Assembly (NCBI GenBank): GCA_022843405.1
Contig: JALHNQ010000001.1
Span: 1-61,436 of the forward strand
Length of the DNA stretch: 61,436 bases
Reading direction: 5' to 3'
From: Methylocystis sp.
GTDB lineage: Bacteria > Pseudomonadota > Alphaproteobacteria > Rhizobiales > Beijerinckiaceae
Of this stretch, positions 18,263 through 26,470 are shown one piece after another. The notes beneath the pieces are model-generated. The model was not told where the DNA came from and ran no database searches. It saw only the letters and a list, made by a program, of their open reading frames with translations. Made by a program: the position numbers and the translations under genes. How positions within the stretch are numbered: the first letter of the stretch is position 1; the number at the start of each line of letters is the position of its first letter.

Positions 18263-21200
18263 ATGCTTGAACGGCTGATCCGTGCCGCGCTTCACCAACG
18301 GCTGCTCGTCTTTCTCGGCGCGCTCGGTCTCGCCGCTTGGGGCGCGGTCAGCTATTTCAAGCTGCCGATCGACGCTTTCCCCGATGTCGCGCCGGTGCAG
18401 GTGCTGGTCGCGATGCGCGCGCCGGGCCTCACGCCTGAGGAGCTCGAGGCGCGCGTCACCGTGCCGATCGAACTCGCCGCGAAGGGCATTCCCAATCTCG
18501 TCCGCATGCGCTCGACGACGCGCTATTCGGTGACGCTGATCACCTTCGAATTTTCGGAAGGAACCGATATCTATTGGGCGCGCGCCCAGGTCAATGAGCG
18601 CCTGGCGCAGGCGCAAAATCAAATGCCGGAAGGGGTCTCCGGCGGGCTTGCGCCGATTGTCACGCCGCTCGGCGAGATGCTGATGTTCACCATCGTCGGC
18701 GGCGATCTCACGCCGACCGAGCAACGTACGCTACTCGACTGGACGATACGTCCCGCCATCCGCGGCCTGCCGGGCGTCGCCGACCTCAATGTGCTCGGCG
18801 GTTTCGTGCGCACTTTCGAAGTCGCGCCGTTTCCCGCCGCCATGGCCTCTCGCGGCGTCACCGTGGAAATGCTCCAGTCTGCGCTGTCCAACAACAACAA
18901 GAATGACGGCGCCGGGCGCGTGCGCGACGGCGAAGAAGCGCTATTGGTGCGCGCCGAGGGCCGCCTGCGCTCGCTCGACGATATCCGCTCGGTCGTCATC
19001 GCCGCGCGGGACACGGGCATCGTGCGAGTCGGTGACGTTGCCGAGGTGCGCAATGGCGCGCTTCCGCGCAATGGCGTCGTCGTGCGCAATGGCGAGGGCG
19101 AGGCGGTGTGGGGCCTTGTTCTCGGCCTTCGCGGCGCCGACGCGCGCATGGTGGTCAATGGCGTGAAGGCGCGGTTTGCCGAAATCGAGCCGACGTTGCC
19201 GAACGGCGCCAAGATCGAAATCTTCTACGATCGCAGCGAATTGATCGGCAAGGCGGTCTGGACCGTGCAGAAAGTGCTGATCGAGGCGATCGTTCTCGTC
19301 GTCATTCTGCTGGTCTTGTTCCTCGGCGACCTGCGGGCGGCGATCGTCGTGTCGGTTATTCTACCGCTCGCCGCGCTCTCGACATTCGGCATCATGCGCT
19401 GGTGGGGCCTTTCGGCCAACATCATGTCGCTCGGCGGCCTCGCGATCGCCATCGGACTTTTGGTCGATTGCGCCGTCGTCGTCGTCGAGAACGTCGAACA
19501 TCGCATGGCGAATGCGCATGACTCCAATCTCTCGGACCGCATTTTCATGACGTTTGAGGCGACTCGCGAGGTCGCCGTGCCGCTGACGTCGGGCGTCGTC
19601 ATCATCGTCACCGTGTTTCTGCCGCTGCTGTCTCTGGAAGGTCTGGAGGGGCGTCTGTTCGCGCCGGTGGCGCTGACCATCGCTTTCGCGCTCGGATCGG
19701 CGCTGGTGTTGTCGCTTACCGTCGTGCCGGCGCTCAGCGCGACATTGTTGAAGCCGGGTCACTCCGACGAGCCCTGGCTCGTGCGCAAGATCGCCGCGGT
19801 CTACGAGCCGCTGCTCAAACGCTCGCTCAACAAGCCCTTAATTGTCGGCGCCGCCGCCGTGCTGGGGCTCGTTGTCGCCTTCATCGTCTATACGCGCATC
19901 GGCCAGACCTTCATGCCGGTGATGAACGAGGGCACGCCAGTCATCACCATCCGCAAACATCCGACGATCAGCGTCAATATGGCCGCGGAGACCGACATGC
20001 GGATTCAGCGCGCGATCATGGAGCGCGTGCCGGAAGTCAAGGGTATGATGGCCCGCGCCGGCGCCGACGAACTCGGCATCGATCCCGTCGGCCTCAACGA
20101 CACTGATAATTTCCTGACGCTTGCGCCGCAAAGCGAATGGCGCGGCAAGGATATAGATTGGCTGATGGGCGAGATCCGCGCCGTGCTTGATAGCATGCCC
20201 GGCATTTCCTACGCCTTTTCGCAGCCCATCGACATGCGCGTGCAGGAAATGATTATCGGCGCGCGCGGCGACGTCGTTGTCAAGATTTTCGGCGACGACA
20301 TCGACGAGCTCAACCGCCTCACCCGCGAGGTCGCCGCGACGCTGCGCAAGATCAAGGGTGCGCGAGACGTGTTCGGTCTGCAGAATGACGGCATGCGCTA
20401 TTTAACGGCGCGCGTCGATCGTCTCGCAGCGGGGCGCTTCGGCCTCAACGCCGGCGAAATCCAAGACGCTTTACGCGTCTGGGTCGACGGTCAGCCAGTC
20501 GGCATCGTGCTGGAGGGGCCGATCCGCACGCCGCTTGTCATCCGCGGCTCGGAAATTTCGCGCCGCTCGTCCGTCGACTTCGCGCGGCTGCCGATGGTTT
20601 CGTCCGAAGGCAAAGTCGTCGAACTGTCGCAACTCGCCGACGTGCGCGTCGAGAACGGACCGATCCAGGTCATTCGCGAGGAAGGCCGTCGCTTCGCGAC
20701 CGTGCTGGCGAACGTGACCGGACGCGATCTCGTCGGCTTCGTCGACGAAGCTAAGAAAGCCGTCGCCAAGAACGTGAAGACGCCGCCGGGCTATCGCTAT
20801 GAATGGGGCGGCCAATTTGAAAACCAGCAACGCGCCTCGGCTCGATTGGCGATCGTCGTGCCGATCGCGATGGCGCTGATTTTCCTCTTGCTTTATCTGA
20901 CCTTCAACTCGGTGCTACAGGCGACGCTGGTGTTCTGCAATGTGCCCTTCGCGGCGATCGGCGGCATTTTAGGCCTGTGGATTTCGGGAGAATTCATGTC
21001 GGTGCCGTCGTCGGTCGGTTTCATCGCGCTTGTCGGCATCGCCGTGCTCAACGGCGTCGTGCTCATTTCCTACATCAACAAGCTCGTCTCCGAAGGCACG
21101 CGCAGCACGCGCGATGCTGTGATAGAGGGCGCGCGCCGGCGCATGCGGCCCGTCTTGCTCACCGCGACGATCGCCGCCTTTGGCTTGATTCCATTCCTGT

Positions 21201-21409
21201 TCGCTCATGGGCCGGGAGCCGAAATCCAGCGTCCGCTCGCCATTGTGGTTATCGGCGGGCTCATATCCGCCACAGTTTTGACGCTGATTCTGCTGCCAAT
21301 TCTCTATGATCGAACAGCTAACATCGGCATGGTTATCCGCCAGAAGTTCAGTGCGCGCGCGATGCGTCACGCCGCCGCGACAGACCGGCGGGAGGACGCT
21401 CGCGCATGA
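18263..21409 (+). CDS. RND efflux permease, CusA/CzcA (heavy-metal efflux) family
   Basis: A 1048-residue inner-membrane proton-driven pump with 12 predicted transmembrane segments and two large periplasmic loops. The N-terminus (MLERLIRAALHQRLLVFLGAL ... LPIDAFPDVAPVQV) is typical of the CzcA/CusA group rather than AcrB. The TM4 proton-relay region LLVDCAVVVVENVEHRM keeps the acidic residues expected for the heavy-metal group. The TM10-12 half has GIAVLNGVVLISYINKL. Known family members export Co, Zn, Cd, Ni, Cu or Ag; the substrate here cannot be assigned. The gene follows the adaptor by 9 bases and overlaps the outer-membrane gene (ATGA). Confidence 0.93.
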   Translation: MLERLIRAALHQRLLVFLGALGLAAWGAVSYFKLPIDAFPDVAPVQVLVAMRAPGLTPEELEARVTVPIELAAKGIPNLVRMRSTTRYSVTLITFEFSEGTDIYWARAQVNERLAQAQNQMPEGVSGGLAPIVTPLGEMLMFTIVGGDLTPTEQRTLLDWTIRPAIRGLPGVADLNVLGGFVRTFEVAPFPAAMASRGVTVEMLQSALSNNNKNDGAGRVRDGEEALLVRAEGRLRSLDDIRSVVIAARDTGIVRVGDVAEVRNGALPRNGVVVRNGEGEAVWGLVLGLRGADARMVVNGVKARFAEIEPTLPNGAKIEIFYDRSELIGKAVWTVQKVLIEAIVLVVILLVLFLGDLRAAIVVSVILPLAALSTFGIMRWWGLSANIMSLGGLAIAIGLLVDCAVVVVENVEHRMANAHDSNLSDRIFMTFEATREVAVPLTSGVVIIVTVFLPLLSLEGLEGRLFAPVALTIAFALGSALVLSLTVVPALSATLLKPGHSDEPWLVRKIAAVYEPLLKRSLNKPLIVGAAAVLGLVVAFIVYTRIGQTFMPVMNEGTPVITIRKHPTISVNMAAETDMRIQRAIMERVPEVKGMMARAGADELGIDPVGLNDTDNFLTLAPQSEWRGKDIDWLMGEIRAVLDSMPGISYAFSQPIDMRVQEMIIGARGDVVVKIFGDDIDELNRLTREVAATLRKIKGARDVFGLQNDGMRYLTARVDRLAAGRFGLNAGEIQDALRVWVDGQPVGIVLEGPIRTPLVIRGSEISRRSSVDFARLPMVSSEGKVVELSQLADVRVENGPIQVIREEGRRFATVLANVTGRDLVGFVDEAKKAVAKNVKTPPGYRYEWGGQFENQQRASARLAIVVPIAMALIFLLLYLTFNSVLQATLVFCNVPFAAIGGILGLWISGEFMSVPSSVGFIALVGIAVLNGVVLISYINKLVSEGTRSTRDAVIEGARRRMRPVLLTATIAAFGLIPFLFAHGPGAEIQRPLAIVVIGGLISATVLTLILLPILYDRTANIGMVIRQKFSARAMRHAAATDRREDARA

Positions 21410-22776
21410 GGCCGAGCGCGGTTCTCGCTGCATTCTCCTTGTTTGCATTCGCTTTGCCTTTCGAGGCGAACGTCTCCGCGCAGGAGCAGGAAGCGCCGGC
21501 CGAGACGCGCATCACAGCTTCGGTCAAACCGTCGCCGAAGAAAGCGCTTGAGAGATCGCCCAAGAAGGCCCGTGTTCCGGCGCCGATCAAGCGAAGCGGC
21601 GGCGTTTTGGCGAAACATCTTGAGATGGCTGTCTTGATTGATGCGCAGAGCCGTTCGCTCGAAGCGCAGTTTCGCGCCATCTCGGCGCGCTATGCGACGG
21701 CCGATTCATTCACGCCAGGCTCGCCTTACGTCGCAGGCTATCAGCGCAACTCGGCCGCCGGCAATTTGCGCAATTACAATGAAACCGAGCTTGAGGCCGG
21801 CATGCCGTTGTGGTTGCCCGGACAGCGGGATGCCTTCGCGGGCACGGTGACGACCGGTCTATTCGAGGTGGAGCAGCGCTTGGCGCTTCGCCGATTGGAA
21901 GTCGCTGGGGTTTTGCGCGACGCGTGGTGGACCGCGCAACGCGCGGCGCGCGATGTGTCGGTCGCGCGAAATCGCGTCGCCACCGCGCGCGACATCGGCG
22001 CGGATATGACTCGCCGCGTGGAGCTCGGCGACGCCGCCAAGGCCGATGCGCTGCTTGCACAGAATGAAACGCTCGCCGCCGAAACGGAACTGGCGCAGTC
22101 AGAGGGCGCGGTCAAAGTCGCGCGGATCACCTACATGGCGCTGACAGGCGGCGCGCCACCGGATGGCGCGCTGGAGTCGGTACGGCCGCCCATCGACATT
22201 GAGGATCACCCGGCGCTGCGCACGCCCCTCGCGGCGCTTGCCCGCGCGCGCGCCCAGGCGGAACTTGTCGACGCGACGCCCATCGACAGCCCGGAAATCG
22301 GCATTTTTGGCCGGCAAGAGCATAATGATCAATATGCGACCGACCGTTCGCTCGATCCTTCTGACCCGATTACCAACCAACGCACCGATGCGACGACCGT
22401 GGGCGTCCGCATGCGCATTCCGCTCCCGACCTTCGGGCGAAACGAGCCGAGACGCGCCGAAGCGCTCGCCGAGATGGATCGCGCCACGGCCGAATATGAG
22501 CGCGCCAAGCGAGTGGTTTTGGCGGAAATAAAGGCGGCGCGCGAAACGCTGGCGGCGGCGCAGCGCGCGGCGAAACTGGCCGACAGCCGCCTCACCGTCG
22601 CCAACGATCAATTCGAACTGTCGCGCAAGGCGTTCAAGCTCGGCGAAATCAGCGCCTTCGACCTTTATCGCGTGCGCCAGATTCAACTCGAGGCGCAGCG
22701 CATGCAGGCGAACGCCGAAATCAACGTTGGCGTCGCGATCTCGCGCCTCAATCAGGCCCAGGGCTACTCCCCTTAA
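21406..22776 (+). CDS. TolC-family outer-membrane efflux protein (CzcC-like)
   Basis: A 456-residue outer-membrane channel component. A signal peptide with VSA cleavage site lies at residues 1-25. The mature protein has two TolC repeats of long helices, visible as ALRRLEVAGVLRDAWWTAQRAARD and the C-terminal QRAAKLADSRLTVANDQFELSRKAF followed by GEISAFDLYRVRQIQLEAQ. It overlaps the permease gene by 4 bases. With the adaptor and pump it makes a complete tripartite export system. An extra basic, Lys/Pro/Ser-rich stretch at about residues 40-65 precedes the first helix. Confidence 0.9.
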   Translation: MRPSAVLAAFSLFAFALPFEANVSAQEQEAPAETRITASVKPSPKKALERSPKKARVPAPIKRSGGVLAKHLEMAVLIDAQSRSLEAQFRAISARYATADSFTPGSPYVAGYQRNSAAGNLRNYNETELEAGMPLWLPGQRDAFAGTVTTGLFEVEQRLALRRLEVAGVLRDAWWTAQRAARDVSVARNRVATARDIGADMTRRVELGDAAKADALLAQNETLAAETELAQSEGAVKVARITYMALTGGAPPDGALESVRPPIDIEDHPALRTPLAALARARAQAELVDATPIDSPEIGIFGRQEHNDQYATDRSLDPSDPITNQRTDATTVGVRMRIPLPTFGRNEPRRAEALAEMDRATAEYERAKRVVLAEIKAARETLAAAQRAAKLADSRLTVANDQFELSRKAFKLGEISAFDLYRVRQIQLEAQRMQANAEINVGVAISRLNQAQGYSP

Positions 22777-22800
22777 CGCGATCGATCCGCATTGCGTCGT

Positions 22801-23679
22801 CTATGGACATTTGCGCACGAAATCGGCGATGCGCGAAATTGTCGGCTGATCGAGCAGCAGCGGCGCGTGTCCCTGGCCTTCGACCAAGACTTGCTCCAGG
22901 CGCGGCGCGCGCCGCGCCATCTCGTCGAAGACCTCGGGCGAAAGAATATCCGAGTTCGCGCCGCGGATCGCGAGAATTGGAACGACTGACAGCGCTGCGA
23001 AGTCGTCCCAATGTTCTTCGGGCGCAACGTCCGGCTTGATCGAGTCGAGCGCATGCGACAATTCCGGATCGTAGCGCAGCAGAACCTTGCCGTCCTTCTC
23101 GACGAAGGTGAGGCGCGCGTAGGCGTCCCATTCCTGCGCCGAGACGCTGGAGAAATCGACGCCCGCGGTCATTCGCATCAGGGCGATCGCTTCGCGCATC
23201 GACGGGATCGGCGGCAGCTTGCCGACATAGCGCTTGATGCGCAGCAAGCCGGCATGTTCGATCTTCGGTCCGATGTCGTTGAGCACGGCGCCGAAAACGA
23301 CTCCGGGCCGCCGCGCCGCGATGCGCATCGTGTGCAGACCGCCGCGCGACGTGCCGACAAATACGGCGTGCGCGACGCCCGCGTCGGCGAGTTGCGCCGC
23401 GATGTCGCCCTGCTCGACGTCAAAGTCGTAGCGGCGCCAGTCCGGATCCCAATCCGACTGGCCGCGCCCACGGTAGTCGAGCGCCAGAATCCGCCGGCCA
23501 TCGGCTTGCAGCGCTCTGGCGACGCGGTCGAAATCATCGGCCGAGCGGGCGAGCCCTGGCAGGCAGACGATGGGCAGCAGTCGTTCGCCGCCCGCCGGCG
23601 CGGCATAGTCGAGCGCGTGCAAGCGCAGGCCGTCGGCGGCGCGAATGAAACGGCTAATCGGCTCTTGCGCAGACGCCAT
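22801..23679 (-). CDS. Alpha/beta-fold hydrolase
   Basis: A 292-residue protein of the alpha/beta hydrolase superfamily. The sequence shows the oxyanion region LPIVCLPGLARSADDFDRVA, a strand ALDYRGRGQSDWD, the nucleophile elbow VGTSRGGLH (Ser), the acid region LAIRGANSDILS, and the C-terminal histidine in VEGQGHAPLLLDQ. The ATG at 23679 (MASAQEPISRFI) is preferred over one 48 bases upstream. Substrate is unknown; the family includes esterases, lactonases and C-C hydrolases. The gene is convergent with the efflux operon and divergent from accA. Confidence 0.87.
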   Translation of the reverse strand: MASAQEPISRFIRAADGLRLHALDYAAPAGGERLLPIVCLPGLARSADDFDRVARALQADGRRILALDYRGRGQSDWDPDWRRYDFDVEQGDIAAQLADAGVAHAVFVGTSRGGLHTMRIAARRPGVVFGAVLNDIGPKIEHAGLLRIKRYVGKLPPIPSMREAIALMRMTAGVDFSSVSAQEWDAYARLTFVEKDGKVLLRYDPELSHALDSIKPDVAPEEHWDDFAALSVVPILAIRGANSDILSPEVFDEMARRAPRLEQVLVEGQGHAPLLLDQPTISRIADFVRKCP

Positions 23680-23853
23680 GGAGCAACCATTCCTGCATGG
23701 CGACACCCGCCAGTTCGGCCGCCACAATTACCTCAAGAAGCGCGTTCCGCAACTACGCCGCCGACGCTTTCGCTTCCTTGACTTAAGGGCCGGTTGCGGC
23801 GAGTTTGCGCGCGCCGGCAAAGGGTCTCTCTTTTAAGGAAAAACGTCGTCTCG

Positions 23854-24819
23854 ATGCGCTCCTATCTCGATTTTGAAAAGCCGGTCGCGGAGCTCGAAAC
23901 CAAAGTGGACGAGCTTCGCGCGCTAGCTGAAAACGGCGAGGCCGTGTCGATCGGCGAGGAACTCGGCAAGCTACAGGCGAAAGCAGCCAAGGCGCTCGCC
24001 GATCTTTATGCCGGCCTTACTCCCTGGCAAAAGATTCAGGTCGCAAGACATCCCCAGCGGCCGCATTTTTCCGATTACGTTCAGCAGCTCGTCGCTGAGT
24101 TCACGCCGCTCGCGGGCGACCGTCTTTTCGGCGAGGACGCCGCGATCGTCGGCGGCTTCGGACGCTTCCGGGGCGAGCCGGTCTGCGTCATCGGGCAAGA
24201 AAAGGGCTCGGATACGGCGAGCCGGCTCCATCACAATTTCGGCATGGCGCGGCCGGAGGGCTACCGCAAGGCCGCCCGCCTGATGGAGCTTGCCGACCGC
24301 TTCGGCCTGCCGGTGGTCTCGCTCGTCGACACCGCGGGCGCTTTTCCCGGCATCGACGCCGAAGAGCGCGGCCAGGCCGAGGCGATCGCCCGCTCCACCG
24401 ACGTGTCGCTCTCGCTCGGCGTGCCCAATGTCGCCGTGGTTGTGGGGGAGGGCGGCTCCGGCGGCGCGATCGCGATCGCCGCAGCCAATAAGGTGCTGAT
24501 GCTCGAGCACTCCGTCTATACCGTCGCCTCGCCCGAGGCCTCGGCCTCGATCTTGTGGCGCGATTCCGCCAAGGCTCAGGAGGCAGCGACGAGCATGAAG
24601 ATCACCGCCCAGGATCTCCTGAAATTCGGCATCATCGATCTGATCGTGACGGAGCCGCCGGGAGGGGCGCATCGCGATCCCGAGGCGGCCATCGCCGCGG
24701 TGGGAGAGGCGCTCGCCAAGGAGCTTGCGGATCTGGCGAATTTTTCGCGGGAGCAGCTGAGACAGGCCCGCGCTGAAAAATTCATGGCGATAGGCCGGAA
24801 ACTCGAAGAGAAACGTTAA
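23854..24819 (+). CDS. accA: Acetyl-CoA carboxylase carboxyltransferase subunit alpha
   Basis: A 321-residue subunit that, with AccD, moves the carboxyl group from biotin to acetyl-CoA in fatty acid synthesis. The start MRSYLDFEKPVAELETKVDEL is typical. Family blocks include RHPQRPHFSDYV, GQEKGSDTASRLHHNFGMARPEGYRKA, PVVSLVDTAGAFPGIDAEERGQ, and GEGGSGGAIAIAAANKVLMLEHSVY. Length is normal. The frame is open to 23794, but the ATG at 23854 is where homologues start. Monocistronic in appearance. Confidence 0.97.
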   Translation: MRSYLDFEKPVAELETKVDELRALAENGEAVSIGEELGKLQAKAAKALADLYAGLTPWQKIQVARHPQRPHFSDYVQQLVAEFTPLAGDRLFGEDAAIVGGFGRFRGEPVCVIGQEKGSDTASRLHHNFGMARPEGYRKAARLMELADRFGLPVVSLVDTAGAFPGIDAEERGQAEAIARSTDVSLSLGVPNVAVVVGEGGSGGAIAIAAANKVLMLEHSVYTVASPEASASILWRDSAKAQEAATSMKITAQDLLKFGIIDLIVTEPPGGAHRDPEAAIAAVGEALAKELADLANFSREQLRQARAEKFMAIGRKLEEKR

Positions 24820-24977
24820 GGTAAATTCTGAAAGAATCGCTTCGATCGGCCCAAACACGCCAGAATCTCGCTGATTCGGACACGTTCTCGTCCCAATGTT
24901 GGTTTGTCGTGGCCCACGCTTGACGGCTTCGCTTTCGAGGCTGTCGCGGCGGCGCCAGCGCCGCCGGAGGGAATATC

Positions 24978-26222
24978 ATGAAGATTGGAGGCATAGCGCC
25001 AGCTCTGGGGCTTGCCGTGTTGGCCGCCGCTGCGCTTTCGGGCTGCAATCAAAGCGGTCTCGCGCATCGTTCGCTCGCGCCGATCCCCTCCGAGACCGTT
25101 GCTTTGATGGAGCGGGTCGGCACGACCCAGGACGCGCCGATGCTGATCCGCGCCTATAAAAAGGAGGCGGAGCTCGAAATCTGGAAGATGCGATCAGACG
25201 GCCGCTACGTCCATCTCAAAACCTATCCGATGTGCCGCTGGTCCGGCCAGCTCGGACCCAAGCGCCAGCAAGGCGATCGCCAAGTGCCCGAGGGCTTTTA
25301 TTCGATCGGCCCGGCGCAGATGAATCCGAATTCGAGCTATTATCTGTCGTTCAACGTCGGCTATCCGAACGCGCTTGACCGCGCTATGGGGCGCACAGGC
25401 GGCGACATCATGGTGCATGGCGCGTGTTCGTCGGCCGGCTGTTTTTCAATGACCGACAATCAGATCGCCGAAATCTACGCCATCGCCCGTTCCTCGCTCT
25501 CCGGCGGTCAGCGCGCAATCCAGATGCAGTCCTTCCCCTTTAAGATGACTGCGGAAAATCTCGCCAAGCATCGTCTCGATCCCAATATCGATTTCTGGAA
25601 GCAGCTGAAGGAAGGCTCCGACCATTTCGAGGTGACCCTGCAGGAGCCGCAGGTCGCCTTCTGCAACCGGCGCTATGTGTTCAACGCGGACGGGGCCGCG
25701 CATGTCGATCCCAACGCCGCCTGTCCGGCACTGAAGCAGGATCCGGAAATCGCCCAGGCGGTGGCCGAGAAACGTGCGCAGGACGAAGCGAAAGTGGCCG
25801 AACTTGCGCGAAGCGGCGTGAAGCCGGTGCGGGTCGTATACCAGGATGGCGGACAGCACCCGAGCTTTGCGTGGCGCGTCTCAGAACTCAGCCGGCGGGA
25901 GACGATCGCCCCGCCCACTGAAGTCGCCGTGGACGAGAAAACAGGTCAAGGCGCCGGGCAATCGGCGGCCAAGGTCGCCGCCCCATCGCCGATCGTGACC
26001 TCGGCTGCGGCGAAGGATGCTGACGACAGCCGGCGTACCATGCGCGTCATGGCGATGGCCACGGCGCATGGCGACCGCAATGAGATGTCCGCGCTCACCG
26101 CTTCAGACCCGAGCCCGACCAATAGCGTGAAACGGTTGGGTCCGCATCGGGCCGTGCAGGCGGACAACATTCCGATTCCGCCGGCCTCTATTGGAGTCAG
26201 GAGGTCGGCTACCGTTCATTAG
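24978..26222 (+). CDS. L,D-transpeptidase (YkuD-fold) family lipoprotein
   Basis: A 414-residue lipoprotein with an LSGC lipobox at residues 20-23, so the domain faces the periplasm. The YkuD-type catalytic region has His147 in MVHGACSSAGCFSM and the nucleophile Cys155, matching YafK-like murein L,D-transpeptidases. Upstream blocks EAELEIWKMRSDGRYVHLKTYP and GDRQVPEGFYSI also fit that group. About 150 residues after the catalytic domain are low-complexity, rich in Ala/Pro/Asp, with no recognised fold. Family members cross-link peptidoglycan or attach lipoproteins to it. An SD-like GGAGGG precedes the ATG. Confidence 0.88.
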   Translation: MKIGGIAPALGLAVLAAAALSGCNQSGLAHRSLAPIPSETVALMERVGTTQDAPMLIRAYKKEAELEIWKMRSDGRYVHLKTYPMCRWSGQLGPKRQQGDRQVPEGFYSIGPAQMNPNSSYYLSFNVGYPNALDRAMGRTGGDIMVHGACSSAGCFSMTDNQIAEIYAIARSSLSGGQRAIQMQSFPFKMTAENLAKHRLDPNIDFWKQLKEGSDHFEVTLQEPQVAFCNRRYVFNADGAAHVDPNAACPALKQDPEIAQAVAEKRAQDEAKVAELARSGVKPVRVVYQDGGQHPSFAWRVSELSRRETIAPPTEVAVDEKTGQGAGQSAAKVAAPSPIVTSAAAKDADDSRRTMRVMAMATAHGDRNEMSALTASDPSPTNSVKRLGPHRAVQADNIPIPPASIGVRRSATVH

Positions 26223-26347
26223 CCGCAATCTATTTTATTGTCTCATTCCTTCGAGCAAACTCCAGCCGCGCCTTGGCCGCGTCCAGGCGCGGTTCTCTTT
26301 TTGCGCCCCCGACTCTTGGCTGAAGCTTGTCCATGTCAAAAAAAATC

Positions 26348-26376
26348 TTGACGCTTGTGCGCCGCAGCAATATAAA
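26348..26376 (+). promoter_or_regulatory. Predicted sigma-70-type promoter for a small RNA
   Basis: TTGACG (26348-26353) and TATAAA (26371-26376) are separated by exactly 17 bases. No ORF follows; a hairpin and terminator lie 15-90 bases downstream. Confidence 0.7.
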
Positions 26377-26382
26377 AGTGCA

Positions 26383-26470
26383 GCGCAGCGAGAGTTTTCT
26401 CGCTCCGTAGCCCTCCTTGGGCGTTTCCTCCCTTGACTTGGGCCGCTGGTTCTGCCGGCGGCCCTTTTTT
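26383..26470 (+). ncRNA. Candidate trans-acting small RNA, about 88 nt
   Basis: Placed between a near-consensus promoter and a terminator, with no coding potential. The predicted transcript begins with a hairpin (AGCGAGA-GTTT-TCTCGCT). A single-stranded CU-rich stretch follows, with two anti-Shine-Dalgarno cores (CCCTCCTTGGG and TTTCCTCCCTTGACTT), and it ends in the terminator stem. This layout resembles alphaproteobacterial small RNAs of the suhB/mmgR or alpha-r14 kinds, which base-pair with ribosome binding sites. The exact family is from memory and unverified; the start is estimated as 7 bases after the -10 box. Confidence 0.62.
26440..26470 (+). terminator. Rho-independent terminator of the small RNA
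   Basis: A perfect 7-pair stem GGGCCGC / GCGGCCC is followed by six T. The T run overlaps the stop codon of cobB on the other strand. Confidence 0.82.

Noticed and set aside
16610-18724. 704-codon minus-strand frame across pepN start, the RND adaptor and the permease start
   Set aside because: It is antisense to three firmly identified features and resembles no protein.
24820-24977. Possible terminator hairpin before the L,D-transpeptidase gene (GGCGGCGCC/GGCGCCGCC type)
   Set aside because: No T run follows and it overlaps the ribosome-site region, so it is not called.
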